This document shows, piece by piece, positions 12,801 to 23,680 of a stretch of DNA of 64,000 nucleotides. The stretch is from positions 682,001 through 746,000 of the forward strand of contig JAFCMP010000057.1 in the NCBI GenBank assembly GCA_017506865.1, read 5' to 3'. Within the stretch, counting starts at the first letter, position 1. Every line of letters starts with the position of its first letter. The notes beneath the pieces are model-generated. The model saw nothing but the letters and a program-made list of their open reading frames with translations, was not told the DNA's origin and searched no databases. This DNA comes from Tribonema minus (lineage: Eukaryota > Sar > Xanthophyceae > Tribonematales > Tribonemataceae). Both the position numbers and the translations under genes were made by a program.

Positions 12801-15800
12801 AGCGATGATGGTGGCAACCAACGCCATGGCAGCAGTAGCAGCAGCAGCAGAGGCGGCAGCAACGTTGGCGGCGGTGACTCTGCGGGTGGCAGCGGCAGTG
12901 GCGGCGGCGGCAGCGGCAACAGCGTCGTCGCTGAACTGATTGAGGAAGATGAGGTTATTATGCTGGCAACGCCCACGCGTGAAGAACCGCAGCAGCGGCC
13001 GCAGACGCTTCAGCTGTTTCCCGAATCCATGTCGCAGATTGATCCTGAGGCTCTGGGGGCACTGTCGGAAGATCTGCGCGAGGAGGTGGGTGCACCGTGA
13101 ACACTGGTGTGCCTGTCGCCTGCCAGCGCTCTCAGCTAGTGTGGCCCATTTTCTATATTCATCTCTAATGACTTGATGATTCGCACCGTGCTGGATGATG
13201 GCTTTCTTGCAGGGAAGTGTTTGTTGAGCTCAACCAGGGGCATCGGCAGTGAAGATGTGTATTCAACTGCTGGCATCTCAGCCGTGCACAGCTTCACTTG
13301 CATTTCTGCTCCGTGAGTCTTGCAATCGTCACCAGCTTGTGATCTGTTGCTGACGCCTTTGGCCCACGCTCATGTAGGCAAGCATTCTCGCAGTGCTGCG
13401 TGAGCTCACCGCAACCCGTCATATAGAGCCCCCCTGTACAGTACATGCTGCGCCTGACGCTTACATCTGCTGTGCCACATACAGATACTTCGCGACCTAC
13501 GGGCCAATCAGCCTCAGCAGACTGCGCAGAGGCACCCGCAGAGCCCTCCTCAGTCCAAGCTCACTCCTCCTAAAGCTCGTCCAACGCCCCCCAGGGGCGC
13601 CAAGAGGGGTAAGGGAGGGGGTGCAAGGCCCAAGGGGTGGCAGCCAGAGCTGGGAGCATTGATGCGCTTGCAGGCGTCATCAGAGGTGCGTTCTTATCTG
13701 TCCTGCCAGACTGTACTAATTTGCCACTATTGCCCACAACAGGTGGAAATACTGCGCTCACATGCACAGTTGGCAGATGTACATAGCCCAGCACTGAAGT
13801 TCCGAGCACCTCTCTCAACCTGTGCTTTTTGCAGGCAGCAGTGACATTTAGCCTTTTGTCTGGGTGTGCTTACTGCTATTGTGTTACGCTGCAGCTTTGA
13901 TCTTGAAGGCTTTCTGTGTACAGTGCAAATGATGGCATGGGCTATGGTAGAGAGCGCAGTGGCACATCATGGTCACTATGATCTGTTGCACTGCAAGTCA
14001 GCAAAGCAAGTCATGTTGCACGCGTGCGCAATGCAAAGCACCATTGTTGTGCCTGCAGAGCCACTGCATGGGCATGCTACAGCTACCAGTACAGCATCAC
14101 ACTATGGGCACTGATACACGCATCACGTCACGCACCACACTTTGTCCCTCGTCTTACATCTTCTTTCATGCAAGTAAACCACAAGCACTCAAGCGCGACA
14201 TGCATGTCGGCCTGCACGTCATAGTCTATGCCTTGCCGTCCTCTACGCTCACAGGGCGTCAAGGGCCTCGATCCCGACGTCTTCGCCAACCTACCCCTAG
14301 GCATGCGGCTGAAACTGGCAGGCATGCCGGAGCAGCAGCGCCTGCGCGCCGACCAATGGGATGAGCCCCCCGCCAAGAAGAAACTTCATGTTTCAAGGGG
14401 CATGCCCCCTGGCATAAACCAAGTGCCAGCCGCCATCGGTGGCGATGGCGTTACGGATATGTCCGTGGAGGGTGCTGTTGAAGTCAGTGACATGGATGCA
14501 GGCGATGCATCTGGTGCTGCATCGCCTGTTCCAGGCCAAGGTGAGGCGGGAATTCGGCTGCATGAGAACTCCTGTGTCGCTGTTACGCTAAGCACTCCAT
14601 GCAGACGTCACTGCTGAGCCATGTGTCAGGGCCTCATCATGCTTCTGCATCAGCTCATGGCCCTGTGTTGTCGGATATTTTTAGTCATGTGTGCATACTC
14701 AACTGATTGCATACAAGCAGACGTGCACGGTGCACGCTCTGGTTGCATTGTGCAAGCATGCATTCATGCCTGACTTTTGTGCGGTATGCCAGTTGACGAA
14801 TAAGCTGATTTGTGCTTAAACAGGTGGCGACAGCGCCCGTATCAACGTCAAGGCAACCACGACTTCAATGCAGTGTGCTGTGTTTGAGGTTGAGCCAGCA
14901 TCTCAGGCAAGTGGCTCCTGTGTAGAAGTTGAACTGTTGTTGTTCCACATCTGAAATGTACGCCTCGGGGCCAGTGCTGTTGACAGGTGCATATGCGGGC
15001 AGCTACCCATTTACTTCAGAGGACCAGCTTTGCGAGCCTGTCACAGCTTGGCGAGACATGATCTGCACAAATGAATACAAGGCGTTTGCAAAAGCTTTGT
15101 TTAGAGTGCTCTGACGTCTTTTTGCTCAGCAGCAATCAGCATGAAGAGGGTGCGTAACAGGCCTCAGAGGTGTCGACCCTCCTCAATGGTTCTACTTCAA
15201 AGTAGATGTTTTGTAGTCGTGAACGTGCTCCCTCGCTGCTGCCATTTCTCCACGTCCTATGACTTATTATGGGCACTCAGTGACATGCATTGGCTCACCA
15301 CAACCACTTCCGGCAGGCCTTGCTACTTGGGCGATTCTGCGAAGTCAGTACCCTATTGTTCTGGGTGGCTTTATTGTGGGAGCATGTTGTCTGCGTGTTG
15401 CCCTACTAGATCACGCCATTGACTGAATGGTAGCCATACCCGACGCACCAAGGTGCCGGTGCCACATGCTGCAAGCTGCTGAGTGCTAGCGTCCCCGCAT
15501 GTTTGCCGCAGGTTCGAGCGCCTTTGACAAGGTGGCTACAAACAAGCATCAAAGAAAGTGCCACTCCATCGCCCAGCCAACTGGCCATCATGTATGAGTT
15601 TGTGTCCGTATTGGTAGATGACAACAGGTGAGCGCCTGCAACTGCTGACCTTAACTGTACCGCTATAACGAACGATGATACTAGGCAGGTGGTTACCTGC
15701 GTCCAGTTTGCAGCGATGCCAAAACCGCACTGTCGTGCTAGCAGGTTGAAGTTGCATGTGCTGCTGAGCACAACACACTATACTTTGAAGAAAAACAGAT

Positions 15801-16525
15801 AGTTATGACAATTGTATACTACTACTCTTCCTATCACGTGCATGCAACTGCCACAGTACTGCATTCTAGCACATAATGCACACTGAGGGGTGGTTTGGCC
15901 ATCATGTGACGCTCTGGTCAAGTGCTCGCGCATAGGGCGTGTGAAGTCTAGATTATTATGGTCAAGTGCTCGTGTATAAGGACGTGTGAAGCCTAGATCA
16001 CTTATTTTGTCAATCACATGCCTATTGAGCTTCGTCGTGACTGTTCTTACGATGAGGCTACAACATTAACTGCCACACTTTTAAGTGGCTGTACAGTGAT
16101 GCCACTAGATTATAGAAGTATTCATTTCCTCAACAGTCATGGCCAATGACAACCTGCCATTTAGGTGGTGCACACTGAGCACTGCCAATGACACCATGGG
16201 CTTGAATGTGAGCCTGCCAGCAACAACACCTACCTTGACACCTGCCTAGAGCTTCATTCTTCTTCAACTGGTTCTTCACTGCTGCATGCGGTCTGTGATT
16301 TATCTCGGCACGCTTGAACCTGACGAAGTAGCCAATCCTTTGCATGCTTTTGTATCGCTTCACTTGCCTGGCAGGCTAGACGAAGCAGCGACGTGCATGC
16401 GATGCATCAAGCGCATCTTGACCAACGCTCCACCATCCTGGTGGAGGGGTTTTGAAGCGCTAGACGCGGCCGTGCAGGCATTTGTGGGCAAAAAGCAAGG
16501 TGGCGTGTACCTCTGCTACGACTGA
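3816..16525 (+). CDS. REV1: DNA repair protein REV1 (Y-family deoxycytidyl transferase), 19 exons
   Basis: Translesion polymerase that inserts dCMP opposite abasic and damaged guanine sites and scaffolds other TLS polymerases at stalled forks. Exons: 3816-3938, 4063-4200, 4480-5822, 6372-6432, 7122-7260, 7784-7872, 8259-8362, 8792-8969, 9671-9795, 10136-10214, 10734-10874, 11059-11292, 11648-12181, 12627-13085, 13485-13685, 14255-14540, 14824-14906, 15512-15627, 16375-16525. They sum to 4,584 nt (1,527 aa) with every phase matching. Domains: BRCT about 65-150 (GIFNGVVVYVNGYTEPP, WITDS); Gln-rich linker about 250-340; REV1 pre-catalytic motif RLHHIGHF; catalytic carboxylates in HVDMDCFF (D550, D552) and SCDEAFLEL (D653, E654); helix-hairpin-helix ELPGVGYKLAERL; little-finger block WGVRF and GHGICDNFSRS; three UBM-like motifs (about 1101-1118, 1233-1250, 1320-1335); REV1 C-terminal domain about 1440-1527. 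Two introns have GC donors (10875, 14907). All key residues are present and the gene looks functional. Confidence 0.95.
4942..5160 (+). repeat. CAG-rich polyglutamine-encoding tract in REV1 exon 3
   Basis: Runs of CAG/CAA codons interspersed with His codons give Gln/His stretches in the linker between the BRCT domain and the polymerase core. A second short run lies at about 5521-5541. This is low-complexity, probably length-variable sequence without catalytic role. Confidence 0.85.
12349..12412. repeat. Perfect 31-bp inverted repeat (hairpin) in REV1 intron 13
   Basis: Left arm 12349-12379 and right arm 12382-12412 are exact reverse complements separated by TT. The arms contain AAGCACTTTCTCCATCAG and its complement. 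Transcribed with the REV1 pre-mRNA this would form an uninterrupted 31-bp stem. No coding potential. Confidence 0.95.
15916..16003. repeat. 44-bp tandem duplication in REV1 intron 18
   Basis: The unit beginning GGTCAAGTGCTCG and ending near TCTAGATTA occurs at 15916 and again at 15960 with a few substitutions. Confidence 0.85.
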
Positions 16526-16927
16526 GGGCAATGCATGTAGATACTGCTGCCTGAGGGCACTGTAGATACCGCTACAAACAGCTTACAAGCCCCACTGCGA
16601 AAGTGCAGAAGCCCCAGCATGATCTGTAGCAAGGCTCTGCAAGATTTGTTTGCGCAATCCCCGAGACACTGTATAGAGAACTATCCAGCCATGCGGAACG
16701 CTGCCAAACAAAAGAAACAACTGCATCAATATTGAGGGCCGCTTGGTTGTGGTGTGCTGCTGCTGATACTGTTGCTGTCGCCTTCATACAGCAACAAGCC
16801 ATGGATCAGGAAGACCTTGAAGGTGGCTCGACCAGACTGGCTCTCTCGCGTGGTACAGTACAGCATGAAACAAATGCTAGTCAGGAACGTCACATCTTGT
16901 TGAAGTAACGCTGAATTGCGCCAGAGA
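16526..16927. other. REV1 3' flank
   Basis: Non-coding sequence between the REV1 stop and the left arm of the inverted duplication. It presumably holds the REV1 3' UTR. I recognise no gene or defined element. Confidence 0.5.
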
Positions 16928-17962
16928 GCGTTGACATAATTTAGAAGTTTTTCCCCTTGAGGTGCCGAGAGAGCGGTCGGGCGGCTGGCCCGGAGCTTCG
17001 AGATGATCAGGTTACCCTGAGTGACAAAGGACTTGGTGCTGTCGCAAGATTTTTCCCTCAGACCTCGCGCCGCCTGTGTGACACTCAGCTGACTGCCGCT
17101 GAAGCCCGAATGCGGCGCTCTCATGCTGTCTGTATTGGGTACTCCCATGGTGGTGGGCTCACTGGCGCAAGGAGAGAAGAGTTGGTGCTGATCAGCATGT
17201 GCCCAGGCTTGAGATTGGAGAGGAGGCATCCAGCTAGCACCGCTTGTCTGACGCGCTGCCTAGTGGCGTCGTGGCTAAGTTGTGCAAAAAAAGTTCAAGC
17301 AGCCCCCAGAAAACCGCTGCCTGCACCGGCCAAAACTGCTTTTGCTTCGCTTTGCGCTGTGTGTTTGCTGGTGTGGTGAGCGCAGGCCACCTGCAGCTCT
17401 CTGGTTCAAGCGACTAGCTACAGCTTTGCGGGGGGTGCTTGCACTAGCCGGTGTAGAATGTAAGAACAAGCTGACATCAACACACCACACCAAGAAGAGC
17501 AAGAGTCAAGATCTCTCTGCGACCCCCAATCCTTCCTGGGCGCGCACTCGTGCGATAACGGCTGCGTGTCCCCAACGGTGCACCGAACACCTTTCATACA
17601 CAAGCACCGGCCTGACTGCATGCCTGCCCCGCCCTTCAACCTATCATGCCTGCCCATCACGCATGCGTGGCCTCACCTGCAACACGCTGAAAAAGAACAG
17701 TGGTGTGATGATGCTTGTTCACCGCCGCCGGCACCTGCCCTCGCTTCCGCCGCTGCCTCTAAGCGTGTAAGCTGCAATGAGTATGGCACATGCCAAGCCA
17801 GAACTTTGTCGCGGCCCCCCTCGTCTGGGTCCCAGCCTTGGCCCAGACCTGTTTGTGGTCACTGTGTGAGAGCCGAAAGCGCTTTCCCGAGCTCGCTGCA
17901 ACCGCCAGGAATGCCGCGTCAAAGAAGAGGGTCCACGTAAATGCGCAAGCGGACGCAGTAAA
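16928..17962 (-). repeat. Left arm of a ~1-kb inverted duplication (truncated U-box gene 5' copy)
   Basis: This arm is the reverse complement of 20945-21978 with only scattered substitutions and single-base indels. Homology starts at CGTTGACAT (16928) and fades after GACGCAG (about 17959). Read on the minus strand it repeats the upstream region and first codons of the U-box gene: a Met-Pro-Pro-Leu start at 17229 and the same protein to about codon 100 (near 16930), where homology stops and unrelated sequence follows. It is therefore a 5' gene fragment without the U-box exons. Confidence 0.85.
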
Positions 17963-18677
17963 AGGAGCTGAAGCGACAGCTTGCACATTGGTGAACAAGG
18001 AGTTGGACCTGCAGATGAAGCAGCAGTGGATGTGTGCAATGACTCATACTCATCGGATCCGAGCACTGTTGTACCACAAAAAAAAAAAGTGACAAAAAGG
18101 TGCCTCGCGGGCAACACCAGCCAGTATTTGTTTATGTAATTTTGTTGTTCACGTGGAGAGGGGGTATCCTGCATGTACTTTTCATTATTTCTCGCTCAGG
18201 GCGCGAGAAAGCCCAGATGATTGACATGAATGCTTTTAGGAGTGGTACAGAATTTATGTGTGTGTCATGTGACAATCTGAAATTGTCTCAATGCCAATCT
18301 CTTCTTAGAAGAAATGTCGCCAAAAGGCATCTTCCCCCATTACACCCTCATCCATCTGTACGCCCCCTTTAGACGTCTGCCATGTGTGTCATCACACGCA
18401 AGCAGTACGCCATGTGGAGCGCTGCCATGAGAGCTGAGCGTATGCGTGCCAGTGCCATGCCTTTTCATGCTAGAGTACTGCTGCTCCGGGGACCGACATC
18501 CTGCCAGCAGTGCTTGCGTACTCTGTAGCGACGGCTTCAGCAGCTTCTGCCCCAGGGCCTGCGCCCCAATGCTCCCGTATGACCTGATTGCCGAGGTGGC
18601 AAGTTTGCAGCAATTCTGGTCATAGTGGGTCGTTTTGGCGGCCTCTTGGTCGCGGCAGCATCTCTCGGGATCCTCTG

Positions 18678-20277
18678 CTATCTTTGCCGCCCGCGACGGC
18701 GCCCGGCCTGTGCCTCAGAGCAGGTGGCGTCCACCACAAACGGCAGCTGATGCGTCACATTGGTCGTAGCCAGTGACCGGAAAGGCATCGGCAGGCAGCA
18801 CGGTGTGTCCTCTATCCTGCAAACTCCCGGAGACATCAAGAATGGCGTGTAGTCCTCGTCCACTAATCCTGCCTTGAGGTACTGCCGCAGTATGCGTTGC
18901 ATGGCCTGCTTGAAGCTGTTGTGCACGATGGTGTCGTGTACCTTGACACGGGGGACTGGACAGAGCCGCGTGCGAGCTGCCACTTGGCAATTTCCTGAAC
19001 AACCTGCAATGTGCCGCCTGCTGCTCCACTCCAATGGAGCGCTTCAACGTCAGCGGCCAAGACATAGTATCACATCAAATGCAGCCATGTAGCGCACAGT
19101 GGTCCGTTGAAAATATTTGCATATGCCATGTCAATGGAGTGCACCGCCTGCGGCAACTGTTGCAGGTCCGCCTCCACCTAATTTGCAAGCCGGGTGGTGA
19201 CGGCATCTGCAAGCGCACTCTGAGTGAGGCGCCTCTGGATAGCTATATACACTGCATGCAGCTGCAGACCTCTGGCACTGACATCCAAGTACACCATGGG
19301 CAGCATCTGCAGCTCCAATGCCGCCACCTGCTGGAAGCGTCAACTGTTGCATAGGTGCCTCCTGCTGCTGCAGTGGCGTTGGGGCTGCTGGCAGTTACTG
19401 TAGATGTTCTAGCTTTGTCACCTGTTGCCTCACGTAGCTATCATAATGTAGGAATGCGGCAGCTGCTGTGGCAATTGTCTGCATAAGGGGCAGGCGCGCC
19501 ACTGCTGCTGAAGCAGCAGCTGCTGCTGCGCCAACTGCAGCATTGCTGGTGTGAAAGTTAACACAGAGTGCCTGTTGACGACGGCCGCTGCTGCGTGCGC
19601 TGGAGCAGCTGACAGTGTGCCGCCTGCCGTCGCTGCTGCCTCTGGTCACGCCACATTGGCCGCTGCCACCGTCATTGTTGTTGCCGTCGTCGGAACGGCT
19701 GCAGCGCCCACTATTGCAGGTGCCGCAGCAGCCCTAGGGCATGGAGCAGCTGTGTTGCCTATGCCTGCAGCAGCTGCCGTTGGTGCTCAGGTTGCTGCCA
19801 GTGACGCCGCCGAGCCAGGTGCAACATGTTGCACCTGGCTCGCATATGTACTGCCGCAGCAGCTGCTGCCTCTGCCAGTGATGCTGGGGCAGCTGCTGTT
19901 GCTGGTGGAGTACTAGTAGTTGCGCCGTGCGCTGCCGCTGCCGCTGCCGCTGCTGGTGCCGCGCCGCCTGTGCTAGCTGCCACCGTGGCCACTCCAGTGG
20001 CAGCAGCGCCTTGCGCCGCCAGAATGGCTTCGTCATTGGCGGCCGTCACTGGTGCAGGAGCGACTGTGCTGCCTGCAGCCACTGCACTGCTAGTCCTGTA
20101 ACGGCTGCCGCCACCGAGGCGGCAGCGCGGCCTGCTGATGCGTTTGCCGCTGCCGGGGCAGCTGCGCCTCCAACCGCCACTGCCTGCATGTACTCCCCTG
20201 TTATGTACATACATTGTCTCAGCATTTACTGACTGCATCTCTTGTTCTACCATTGCAACAGGGTATATGTTGTGCAA
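18678..20277 (-). pseudogene. Decayed unidentified coding relic
   Basis: Read on the minus strand, several stretches have protein-like composition but are broken by stops and frame changes. One near 19340-19100 contains LPMVYLDVSARGLQLHAVYI and later QQLPQAVHSIDMAYANIFNG, separated by an in-frame TAG. Another at about 18965-18678 contains KVHDTIVHNSFKQAMQRIL and KAGLVDEDYTPFLMSPGVC. Upstream (20277-19759) is an Ala-rich open frame. I do not recognise the family. Introns rather than disabling mutations could explain some breaks, so pseudogene status is an inference. Confidence 0.35.
19811..19842. repeat. Perfect 32-bp palindrome
   Basis: CGAGCCAGGTGCAACA is followed immediately by its exact reverse complement, with no loop. 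It lies within the Ala/Gln-rich relic in the spacer. Confidence 0.95.
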
Positions 20278-20944
20278 CAGAGATTCAGCGGCACCCTGCT
20301 GCTACCCACCTGGCTCTCGCGGAGACCTGAAACTCGGAATCGGGACCGCATGCCCGCGATGTGCCCACACGTTACTTGTGGAATACATCGTCGCTTGTGG
20401 ATGTGTGCTTCAAGGAAAATCACCTCACTCGCGCACGCGGGGGGGCAGGGTCGAACGAAGCCAAACTGCTACAAGGGTGATCGATGTGACCGATCGATCT
20501 GATCAGTGGCATGCCTGTACGGGTGAATATGCGCCATCCATCGGCATGCGATTTGACCTGCCTGTCTGACGAGTACCACTAAGTGATGATTGCAGCGCAG
20601 CATCATCCTGCTGTGCCGTCTCTTGCAACTTGCACGCAACTAGAAGTAACAAAGGTCACGAGATGTCGTTTGTTGAAGTGCTGCTCTCGCAAAGGGGACT
20701 GTGTGCTTCAGGATAAACTTGCCATTGAGCTTCCATCTTGATTGCCGCAGTCAACAAACAACGTGCATGCTTCGCGCGCTGCGCTGCGCTGCCGGCGTAG
20801 TCTTCTTTGCCGCTATGTCTTCTGCTTCAGAAATGCGCCGACGTTGAAGTCTCAAACATGATGGTCAGGCGCGTCGCGTCTAATCCGCTACGAGTTATTA
20901 GGCATCATGACCTCTCTATTGTAGGCAAGGCACCATGCCTGGTT

Positions 20945-21978
20945 TGCTGCGTCGGCTTGCGCATTTACGTGGACCCTCTTCTTGACGCGGCATTCCTGGC
21001 GGTTGCAGCGAGCTCGGGAAAGCGCTTTCGGCTCTCACACAGTGACCACAAACAGGTCTGGGCCAAGGCTGGGACCCAGACGAGGGGGGCCGCGACAAAA
21101 TTCTGGCTTGGCATGTGCCATACTCATTGCAGCTTACACGTTTAGAGGCAGCGGCGGAAGCGAGGGCAGGTGCCGGCGGCGGTGAACAAGCATCATCACA
21201 CCACTGTTCTTTTTCAGCGTGTTGCAGGTGAGGCCACGCATGCATGATGGGCAGGCATGATAGGTTGAAGGGCGGGGCAGGCATGCAGTCAGGCCGGTGC
21301 TTGTGTATGAAAGGTGTTCGGTGCACCGTTGGGGACACGCAGCCGTTATCGCACGAGTGCGCGCCCAGGAAGGATTGGGGGTCGCAGAGAGATCTTGACT
21401 CTTGCTCTTCTTGGTGTGGTGTGTTGATGTCAGCTTGTTCTTACATTCTACACCGGCTGGTGCAAGCACCCCCCGCAAAGCTGTAGCTAGTCGCTTGAAC
21501 CAGAGAGCTGCAGGTGGCCTGCGCTCACCACACCAGCAAACACACAGCGCAAAGCGAAGCAAAAGCAGTTTTGGCCGGTGCAGGCAGCGGTTTTCTGGGG
21601 GCTGCTTGAACTTTTTTTGCACAACTTAGCCACGACATCACTAGGCAGCGCGTCAGACAAGCGGTGCTAGCTGGATGCCTCCTCTCCAATCTCAAGCCTG
21701 GGCACATGCTGATCAGCACCAACACTTCTCTCCTTGCGCCAGTGAGCCGCCCACCATGGGAGTACCCAATACAGACAGCATGAGAGCGCCGCATTCGGGC
21801 TTCAGCGGCAGTCAGCTGAGTGTCACACAGGCGGCGCGAGGTCTGAGGGAAAAATTCGGCGACAGCACCAAGTCCTTTGTCGCTCAGGGTAACTTGATTA
21901 TCTCAAGGCTCCGGGCCAGCCGCCCAGACGCTCTCTCGGCACCTCAAGGGAAAAAGCTTCTAACCTATGTCAACGAGG
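20945..21978 (+). repeat. Right arm of the ~1-kb inverted duplication (U-box gene promoter and 5' exon)
   Basis: Mirror image of 16928-17962. It contains the sequence upstream of the U-box gene and codons 1 to about 100 of that gene's first exon. The duplication boundary at about 21978 falls inside exon 1, after the codons for KKLLTYVN. Because this arm is joined to an intact gene, it is probably the source copy. Confidence 0.85.
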
Positions 21979-23680
21979 GGCAGAAGGCGCTAGACTGCCT
22001 GCCACTGCTGGAGGCGGGAGAGATGCAGCAGGAGGGAAACGCCTTGGCGTCCCTGGAGGCTACCATGCAGAAAATAAGCGAGGTGAGTTGACGGTTCTTG
22101 CTATGTTGCTGGTTCGGGCATTCGCTTGCGAGGCCCCCGTCGTCGGCGCATGGCGCGTTTTACTCAGGCACCTACCCACAAGTTACTTTCGCTTACTTTC
22201 GTTCACGCAGGACACAGCATTGGTGTCAGTCAAGCTTGTCTGGTGTTGTACTGAAGTGATCATGCACTTCCAGATTTCTTCCGTCAAACAATGTCCGGTG
22301 CGCTTGAGATCGGGGCAGCCCCTACTGCTCAGTGTTGCCACAAATCCAAAATCACTCGGTATCAATCTCATGGAACTCGTGGCAGCTGCCAGTTTAACAT
22401 CTTTTTGACGTCTCAACAAGGCAAAACGGATCCGCAGTTTGTCGGTATTTCAGTTCCTGATGACCATACTATTGTCTGCTGTGATGCCTGCTGCAGGCGC
22501 GCGTGGCTCTGTTGCACGCAACGCGGAAGCGCACGCGGGCAGCAGCCATACGTTCACACAGCGCCACCTCCGACACGGGCGCATTTTCTGATGGCGAATC
22601 TCGCTCCGCTGCCCCCGCCCCCAAACGGTGAGCCTGCTGCACTGGATCTCGCGCAATGTGCCGAGCGCTGGCAGGGTTGCCACGCCTGTTTTTCACTGGC
22701 ATGTCTGCCTGTTGGCATGATGTCCAGTGAGTGCTCAGTAGGGTCCTTCGCGCTGCAGAATTGTGCTTACTGAGCAATACAGTAGTACCTACATGCATGA
22801 CGCGCAGCATGCATCTTCTTTCCTCAGACCAGTCCACTCTGTGCAGGCCAAGTTCTCATCCTCTCTCATCCCGTCTCCTCCTCCTCAGGCGGCGCCGCCC
22901 GCACAGCTACGCCGGACACGACGGCAGCTGGCTCGCTGCCGCCGCCGCCAACGGCGACGAGACGCCTCTAACGCAAGGCCTGGACCTCTCTCTCCGCGCC
23001 GGCTCCATACCCCTTGTTGCGCGCCTGCGCGCGGCGGGGGTAAAAGTGCCGCCGGAGTTTGTGTGCGCGCTGACCAACGACGTCATGCGCGACCCCGTGC
23101 TTCTCACGGGCGACGGACGGTGAGTCAGTGCGCGGGGGGCGCTGTGCAGCGCTGCACTGTGTTGTGATGGTGGGCGTGTCAGAAGATCCTGCAATCGGTT
23201 GGCTACAGATTTTGCTAGATGCTGTCATATTCGATGAGAAGTGTTGACTTTACCCGAACACAAGGCGCTCACTACATCAGTCCAGCTTCTAGGGCGTCAA
23301 GACTCTGAATTCCACTTCGTGGCAATGCCTGTGGCCTAACGCACCTCCACAGCATTTGCACACTCACCCTTTGCTGCGCCAACTTGGTCACTCACAAACC
23401 CCTCCTCTCTGCAACCGCCCCTGCTCCCCTGCTCAGGCACTACGAGAGCTCCGCCTGCGCGCGCTGGCTCGTGAGCCACAACACCAGCCCCACGACACAT
23501 GCGCAGCTGCCGGCGTGCAACTTCATGGCGCGCGCGCACGCGCTCAAGCAGCGCATCTGGGCGTTCCTCGACGAGCACTCTGACATCCTCAGAGAGAGCC
23601 AGAGCGAGCGCGCGCCAACGTACTCTACCACCAAGGCGGCGGCGGCTTCGGCTCTTGTGGCGCTGGCCGCCAGCCAGTAA
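21675..23680 (+). CDS. U-box domain protein, probable E3 ubiquitin ligase
   Basis: Four exons in frame: 21675-22082, 22497-22627, 22889-23119, 23437-23680 (337 aa). The start is the ATG at 21675; an in-frame stop lies just upstream, although a further 5' exon cannot be excluded. Residues about 1-180 are an unrecognised N-terminus with a basic segment (RKRTR, PKRRRR), a possible nuclear signal. Residues about 233-305 form a U-box: VPPEFVCALTNDVMRDPVLL, then HYESSACARWL, NTSPTTHAQLP and ALKQRIWAFLDEH. This is the RING-like, metal-free fold that docks E2 enzymes. There are no ARM or WD repeats and the protein ends soon after the U-box. Substrate unknown. The 5' end lies inside an inverted duplication whose other arm carries a broken copy. 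Confidence 0.8.

Larger units (their letters stand above)
17963..20944. other. Spacer between inverted duplication arms
   Basis: About 3 kb holding an A-tract near 18080, a decayed minus-strand coding relic (see separate entry), Ala/Gln-encoding low-complexity DNA at about 19480-20160 and a perfect 32-bp palindrome. No intact gene is recognised. Confidence 0.5.

Noticed and set aside
16726-17229. Minus-strand frame resembling the U-box protein N-terminus
   Set aside because: Truncated copy of exon 1 that runs into unrelated sequence after about codon 100. Listed as part of the left repeat arm, not as a gene.
17282-17770. 162-codon frame (and its mirror at 21622-21134)
   Set aside because: It is kept in both arms only because the arms are near-identical. 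It lies antisense to the region upstream of the U-box gene and has no recognised domain.
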